Part shown: in pieces, positions 34,120 through 37,868 of the stretch | How the letters are laid out: every line of letters begins with the position of its first letter | Numbering within the stretch: position 1 is the first letter of the stretch | Assembly (NCBI GenBank): GCA_036675815.1 | Contig: JAKFEE010000024.1 | Span: forward strand, 1-37,868 | Origin: JAKFEE01 sp036675815 | GTDB taxonomy: Bacteria; Pseudomonadota; Alphaproteobacteria; Rhodospirillales; Magnetospirillaceae | Direction of reading: 5' to 3' | Length of the DNA stretch: 37,868 nucleotides | Translations under genes and position numbers: made by a program | The notes under the pieces: model-generated | What the model was told of the DNA's origin: nothing | Database searches by the model: none | What the model saw: only the letters and a program-made list of their open reading frames with translations

Positions 34120-34449
34120 TCAGGACGCAGGCGGAATCTGCTGGTCGGGCGCTGCGGCCAGCCGGCGCGCATAGGCCCGGACGTCGATCATTGGCACGGT
34201 AGCACTGGCCTGAAGCCGCCCCACACGATTGAATATCTTGCCTTCGTCGGAGCCCGGCTCGCCGCGAAGCGCCTCCAGGGTCTTCACGTCGAAGGTCACT
34301 GTCTTGGTGCGAGGTCCAGCCCTTCCTGCGTGGCGCTTGCCTCGACGAGCCGCCGGGTCTTGTACGCAAGATCGGCCACATAGCCGAGCGAATTGCTTGG
34401 ACACCTGGCGCGCCTCGGCCGGCATTTGGGAGCATGATGGCCTTAGTCG
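34120..34449 (-). pseudogene. Frameshifted relic, possibly of a type I restriction subunit R
   Basis: Minus-strand pieces in three frames look like one former protein: STKAIMLPNA, then EARQVSKQFAR, then LGYVADLAYKTRRLVEASAT, then TVTFDVKTLEALRGEPGSDE followed by GKIFNRV. The last block resembles what I remember of the C-terminal part of some HsdR-type proteins, but I cannot confirm the family. After that the sequence diverges and stops at 34120. At least two frameshifts and loss of both ends make it non-functional. Together with the broken parE it marks decayed mobile or defence DNA. Confidence 0.4.
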
Positions 34450-34465
34450 ATCCGAGCCGGCAGAC

Positions 34466-34518
34466 GGAGCGCGGGCCTCCAGGTCCGCACGCAATACGGA
34501 GCTGGAGTTCCGCGCTCC
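34466..34518 (-). repeat. Palindromic repeat, copy 2 (inverted orientation)
   Basis: A 53-bp imperfect palindrome starting GGAGCGCGGG and ending CCGCGCTCC. It matches the reverse complement of the copy at 37304 with a few changes. It lies in the decayed patch, upstream of the restriction relic on the minus strand. The following 167 bp (34519-34685) are AT-richer and show no gene; a promoter for the small exported peptide is expected there. Confidence 0.8.
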
Positions 34519-34685
34519 GTCCACGCTTTATCCCAGATCGATTGCGCCCGTCTTCGTTCCGCCTAAAAACCATAGGAAAAAAGTAGTTGATTACCCAAGT
34601 CGGGTAAGGCATGGTGGTATTCAGCAAAGCGGTACCGAATTACCTAATACGGGACACCGCCCACCCAACGAGCAGGAGACACATC

Positions 34686-34826
34686 ATGAAGGCCATCGCC
34701 CTTGCCGCCGCCCTCGCCACCATGATCGCCGCGGTTCCCGTTCAGGCCGCCGGCTGGTTCGGCGATCTGCCGACGACGTTCTACGACCAGGGCCGTCAGG
34801 TGCCGGCCTTCCCCGGCGACCGTTGA
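34686..34826 (+). CDS. Small exported peptide of unknown function
   Basis: A 46-residue peptide. The ATG at 34686 follows AGGAGA at good spacing. MKAIALAAALATMIAAVPVQA is a clear signal peptide with an A-x-A-type cleavage site, leaving about 25 residues, AGWFGDLPTTFYDQ then GRQVPAFPGDR. There are no cysteines; it is rich in aromatic residues and proline. It has its own ribosome binding site and a strong intrinsic terminator 46 bp after the stop codon, so it looks like a real, separately transcribed gene despite its size. I do not recognise a family. Confidence 0.7.
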   Translation: MKAIALAAALATMIAAVPVQAAGWFGDLPTTFYDQGRQVPAFPGDR

Positions 34827-34872
34827 ACTCCCATTCGCATTCCCTCCATCACTCCCCCCCGTGCAAACTTCA

Positions 34873-34902
34873 CCGCCGAGCGACGCTCGGCGGTTTTTCT
34901 TT
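34873..34902 (+). terminator. Intrinsic terminator after the small exported peptide
   Basis: CCGCCGAGC (34873-34881) pairs with GCTCGGCGG (34885-34893) around a 3-nt loop, followed at once by TTTTTCTTT. A textbook factor-independent terminator on the plus strand. Confidence 0.9.
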
Positions 34903-35009
34903 GCTCCGTGATGGCGACCGCGACGGCAATCAAATCCGGCCCGTAGCGGAACGCTCGCCGACGGTTCGCCCGCGGGCGCACGTGCCTTATAGTCGACCGC
35001 GGAGGGACC

Positions 35010-36353
35010 ATGGCGAAGACTCTGCGAGTGGCGGTCACCGGGCTCAGCCGCGCCGGCAAGACGGTGTTCATCACCAGTTTCGTGCACAATCTGTTGTCTG
35101 CCGCCAACGGCGCCGCCAACATGCCCAACCTGGGCGCGGCGCGCGAACGCCGACTGATCGGCGCTGTGGTCAAGCCGCCGGGGGCGCAGGCGCTGCCGCT
35201 GTTCCCCTACGAGCGGAACATCGCCTGCCTCGGCTCGGGTGAGGGGTGGCCGCCGCACACCGAAACCATCAGCCAGATCGAGCTCGGTCTGCGCTTCCGC
35301 CCGCGGCGCTGGTTGAACCGCCGCCTGGCGCGCGATTCGGTGTCGGTCGAACTGATCGACTATCCCGGAGAGTGGCTGCTCGACCTGCCGCTCAAGGACA
35401 TGAGTTTCGCCGAATGGTCGGCCGCGGTCCTGTCGGCCTGCGCACACGAACCGCGCGCCGCAATCGCCGCCGAATGGCTGTCCTGGCTCGGCACCCACGG
35501 CCCCGATTCCCCGGCCGACGAGACGGCGGCGCGGCGCGCCCACGAACTCTACCGCGACTTCCTGCTCGCCTGCCGCAATCGGCACGGGTTGTCGTTCCTG
35601 CAGCCGGGCAGGTTCATCCGCCGCGGCGACATGGGCGACGTGCCGCTGCTGTGGTTCTGCCCCATACCGGCCAGGGCCGGTGGCAAGTACAAGCCGGGAA
35701 CCCTGGGCGCGCTGATGGCCGAGCGCTTCGACGCCTACAAGGCCAGGGTGGTGCTGCCGTTCTTCCGTGACCACTTCCGCCGCTTCGACCGCCAGATCGT
35801 GCTGGTCGACGTGCTGTCGGCCCTGCACGGTGGCTGGAACGTCTTCCAGGACACCGCCAAAGCCCTCGAGGTGGTGTCGCGTGCCTTCGTCTACGGCAAA
35901 GGCTCGTTCTTCACCAACTGGTTCCGCCCCAGCATCGACCGCGTGCTGTTCGCCGCCACCAAGGCCGACCACGTCACCATGGAGCAGCGCCCGCAGCTCC
36001 GCGAGCTGCTGCGCCATTTGGTGACGAAACCGGCGGGTAGCGCCGGTTACGGCGGCGCCGCGGCCAGCTTCCAGGCGTTGGCGTCGATCGTCTGCACGGT
36101 GGACGAACGAACGGTAATCGACGGCCATGCCGTGCACGTGGTCGTCGGCAACATCGCCGAGGGCGGTCGGCGCGCCCAGGTGTTTCCCGGGCAGATCCCC
36201 ATCGAGCCGCCCGATCGCGACTTCTTTCTCAAGCGCTTCGTCGGCTATCCTCAGTTCCTGCCGCCGCGCTTCACTCAGGCGCCGGTGGGAGGCATCCCGC
36301 ATTACGGCCTCGACGAGGCGGCGCAGACGCTGATCGGGAGCGAGCTGGAATGA
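35010..36353 (+). CDS. ycjX: YcjX-family GTP-binding protein
   Basis: A 447-residue protein of the YcjX/DUF463 P-loop family. Walker A is VTGLSRAGKTVF (Gly11-Thr18), ELIDYPGEWLLDLPL is the G3-like segment, and LFAATKADHVT is a TKAD (G4) motif. Other family blocks are NIACLGSGEGWPPHTETISQ and HGGWNVFQDT. In enterobacteria ycjX and ycjF are part of the stress-related psp regulon; here the two are next to each other with a 4-bp overlap but no pspABC is seen. Likely role: envelope stress, in the cytosol at the membrane. A GGAGGGACC site precedes the ATG. Confidence 0.92.
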   Translation: MAKTLRVAVTGLSRAGKTVFITSFVHNLLSAANGAANMPNLGAARERRLIGAVVKPPGAQALPLFPYERNIACLGSGEGWPPHTETISQIELGLRFRPRRWLNRRLARDSVSVELIDYPGEWLLDLPLKDMSFAEWSAAVLSACAHEPRAAIAAEWLSWLGTHGPDSPADETAARRAHELYRDFLLACRNRHGLSFLQPGRFIRRGDMGDVPLLWFCPIPARAGGKYKPGTLGALMAERFDAYKARVVLPFFRDHFRRFDRQIVLVDVLSALHGGWNVFQDTAKALEVVSRAFVYGKGSFFTNWFRPSIDRVLFAATKADHVTMEQRPQLRELLRHLVTKPAGSAGYGGAAASFQALASIVCTVDERTVIDGHAVHVVVGNIAEGGRRAQVFPGQIPIEPPDRDFFLKRFVGYPQFLPPRFTQAPVGGIPHYGLDEAAQTLIGSELE

Positions 36354-37300
36354 GCGACGACGGCACGCCCAAGCATTGGCCCAAGGTGGTCGTCACCGAC
36401 GACACCAGCCGCGTCGCCGTGCCCATGCCGGCGCCGGCGCCGGCCGACGAAGCGACGCCGCTGCCGCGGCGCAAGTCGCCGTGGCGCTGGGCCTTCGCCG
36501 GCATCCTGCTGCTGCTCTTCACGGGCCTGCTGGTCGACGCCTGGAGCTGGGTGCGGGCCGCCTTCGACCTGGGCACGGGGTTCGGCCTCGCGGCGGCGGC
36601 GCTGCTGGCCCTCGGTATCGCCGGGCCGCTGTACTGGCTGATGTTCGAGTTGCGCAGCTTCGCCAGGCTGCATACCCTCGACGCGTTGCACCTGCGCGCC
36701 CAGGACGACATCGATCGCGATCAGGCCCTGCGCCTGGTCGAGGATAGTGTGCGCCTGCTGCCGCCCCTGCCCGCCGCGCGCGCCGGCGAGGCTGCGTTCC
36801 GGACGGCGCTGGCGCCCCACCACGACGGCCGCTCGGTGCTCAATCTTGCACGCGGTGAGTTGATGCGGCCGGTCGACCGGATCGCGGCGGCGCTGGTTCG
36901 CCGGGCGGCGCTGCAATCGGCCGCCTTTGCCACCCTGTCGCCGACGGCGCTGGCCGACACCATCCTGTTCGCTGCCCGGGCCTTGCGCCTGCTGCGCGAC
37001 ATCGCCGAACTCTACGGCCAGCGCCCGGGAGTGGCCGGCATGCGCCACCTGCTGGGACAGGTTGCCCGCGAGGCGGCGACCCTGGGCACGGCGGAGTTGG
37101 TGCTGCAGGGCGCCGCCGAGGCCGGCGGCAGCCTGCTGGGCAAGCTGTTCGCCGGCCTCGGCGGCGGCGCCCTCGCCGGTCAGCGCATGGCCCGCCTGGG
37201 ACTGCTGGCCATGCGCGTGTGCCGCCCGATCCCCTTCCTCGATTCCGAGATGCCGTCGCTGGTCAGCCTGATTGACGCCAGCGGCGAGGGGCGCCGCTGA
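36350..37300 (+). CDS. YcjF/TIGR01620-family membrane protein (DUF697)
   Basis: A 316-residue inner-membrane protein. A cytosolic N-terminal tail of about 45 residues rich in Pro and Ala is followed by two membrane helices (WRWAFAGILLLLFTGLLVDA and FGLAAAALLALGIAGPLYWL). The C-terminal DUF697 region holds NLARGELMRPVDRIAAALVR, ADTILFAARALRLLRDIAEL and MRVCRPIPFL. It is the usual partner of YcjX, translated from an ATGA overlap. The family is clear; the molecular role is not established. A palindromic repeat begins 3 bp after the stop codon. Confidence 0.88.
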   Translation: MSDDGTPKHWPKVVVTDDTSRVAVPMPAPAPADEATPLPRRKSPWRWAFAGILLLLFTGLLVDAWSWVRAAFDLGTGFGLAAAALLALGIAGPLYWLMFELRSFARLHTLDALHLRAQDDIDRDQALRLVEDSVRLLPPLPAARAGEAAFRTALAPHHDGRSVLNLARGELMRPVDRIAAALVRRAALQSAAFATLSPTALADTILFAARALRLLRDIAELYGQRPGVAGMRHLLGQVAREAATLGTAELVLQGAAEAGGSLLGKLFAGLGGGALAGQRMARLGLLAMRVCRPIPFLDSEMPSLVSLIDASGEGRR

Positions 37301-37303
37301 ACC

Positions 37304-37358
37304 GGAGCGCGGAGCTCCAGCTCCGCATTCCGTGTGCGGACCTGGAGATCCGCGCTCC
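37304..37358 (+). repeat. Palindromic repeat, copy 3 (full length)
   Basis: A 55-bp imperfect palindrome with arms GGAGCGCGGAGCTCC and GGAGATCCGCGCTCC and an inner pair CTCCGCA / TGCGGA. Copies 1 and 2 (33332, 34466) are shortened or inverted versions. It lies between the DUF697 gene and the convergent cytochrome gene, so it could serve as a shared 3' structure. Confidence 0.85.
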
Positions 37359-37375
37359 TGCGGAGACGGATCAAC

Positions 37376-37868
37376 CTAGTAATTCCCATGGCTTCCTGTG
37401 GAAGCGGGCTGCACATTAGCCGCCGCGCGCACCTGCGGCTGCTGCGCCAGGGTTGCCGCCGGCCAGCTCGATTTCACATAGGCGAGCACCGCTTGGATCT
37501 CCTGGTCGGTTAGCACGTCCCCAAACGCCGGCATCGGGGCGGCGCCGTTGCGGAGCGTTTCACCCAGCGCGATGTCGCTATGGTGCCAGCTATGGCCTGT
37601 GGCGTCCAGCGCCGGCGCCGCCTTCTCGCCCTTCGCGGCCAGGTCGCGCCAGTTCTCCTGGCCCTGCAGCGCATCACCGTGACAGGCCACGCAGTCGGCC
37701 CGGTAGACGGCCTCGCCCTTGCATAACCGGCCGCTTCCATCGGCTGGCCACCTGGGCCACGGTCACCGGCGCCCCCTGATTCCAGGCGACGACGGTCTCG
37801 CGCAGATCGTCCAGGCTGGTGGTCTGGCCGATGTTGCGGATCATGAACTCCTGGGCGCGCTGGTCGAT
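37376..37868 (-). pseudogene. Cytochrome c domain protein, frameshifted and cut by the window end
   Basis: From about 37762 down to 37376 one frame encodes a cytochrome c domain: GEAVYRADCVACHGDALQGQ with haem motif CVACH, PAPALDATGHSW-like spacing (read APALDATGHSWHHSD), the distal Met in AAPMPAFGDVLTDQEIQAVL, and a short Ala/Gln-rich tail. This frame has no start codon before its haem cysteine and meets a TGA at 37763-37765. Upstream, another frame is open from the window edge (EFMIRNIGQTTSLDDLRETV, VVAWNQGAPVTVAQVA), which looks like the same protein's N-terminal part. So either a one-base frameshift lies near 37720-37765 or there are two overlapping genes. A true mutation and a sequencing error cannot be told apart. 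Confidence 0.6.

Noticed and set aside
33332..37358. CRISPR array made of the three repeats
   Set aside because: Only three copies, irregular spacing of 1-3 kb, mixed orientation and no cas genes.

Overview
The window is GC-rich DNA from a bacterium. It is most likely an alphaproteobacterium, judging from the fused caa3-type oxidase genes, the HisKA_2-type kinase, the YcjX/DUF697 pair and the style of the radical SAM and glycosyltransferase cluster. This assignment is inference, because no rRNA or tRNA gene is present.

Left part (1-9183): htpG (minus), a short hibernation factor gene hpf (plus) and a hemerythrin-domain protein (minus). These are followed by a minus-strand caa3-type terminal oxidase operon: ctaG, a tri-haem cytochrome c, a lipoprotein cytochrome c, ctaC (subunit II with a fused cytochrome c), a subunit I+III fusion, and a small membrane protein. 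Every junction is an overlap or a gap of a few bases. The operon encodes five c-type haem sites.

Centre (9461-27420): one long plus-strand run of 16 genes, mostly joined by 4-bp ATGA/GTGA overlaps. It encodes an actinobacterial-type inositol-1-phosphate synthase, a histidine phosphatase, a nucleotidyltransferase, two SAM methyltransferases, a PIG-L deacetylase, a CelD/FemAB-like GNAT, two NAD-dependent sugar epimerase domains, a B12-binding radical SAM enzyme, six glycosyltransferases (four CgeB-like, two GT4-like) and two glycosidase-like TIM barrels. One of these barrels appears circularly permuted and the other is fused to a sugar epimerase. No polymerase, flippase, ABC exporter, priming transferase or signal peptide is visible. 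The set looks like a cytosolic pathway for a decorated, probably inositol-based glycoside or oligosaccharide, and it is the best candidate here for an undescribed system.

Right part (27421-37868): a Cys-rich copper-storage-type protein beside a collapsed copper-ATPase pseudogene, two membrane sensor kinases (HisKA_2 type, and a PAS hybrid kinase), and a decayed accessory patch. The patch holds an intact ParD antitoxin with an internally deleted parE and a frameshifted relic that may derive from a type I restriction subunit. After it come a 46-residue exported peptide with its own terminator, a YcjX/DUF697 pair, and the frameshifted end of a cytochrome c gene cut by the window edge. A palindromic repeat of about 55 bp occurs three times in this part, twice directly after a stop codon.
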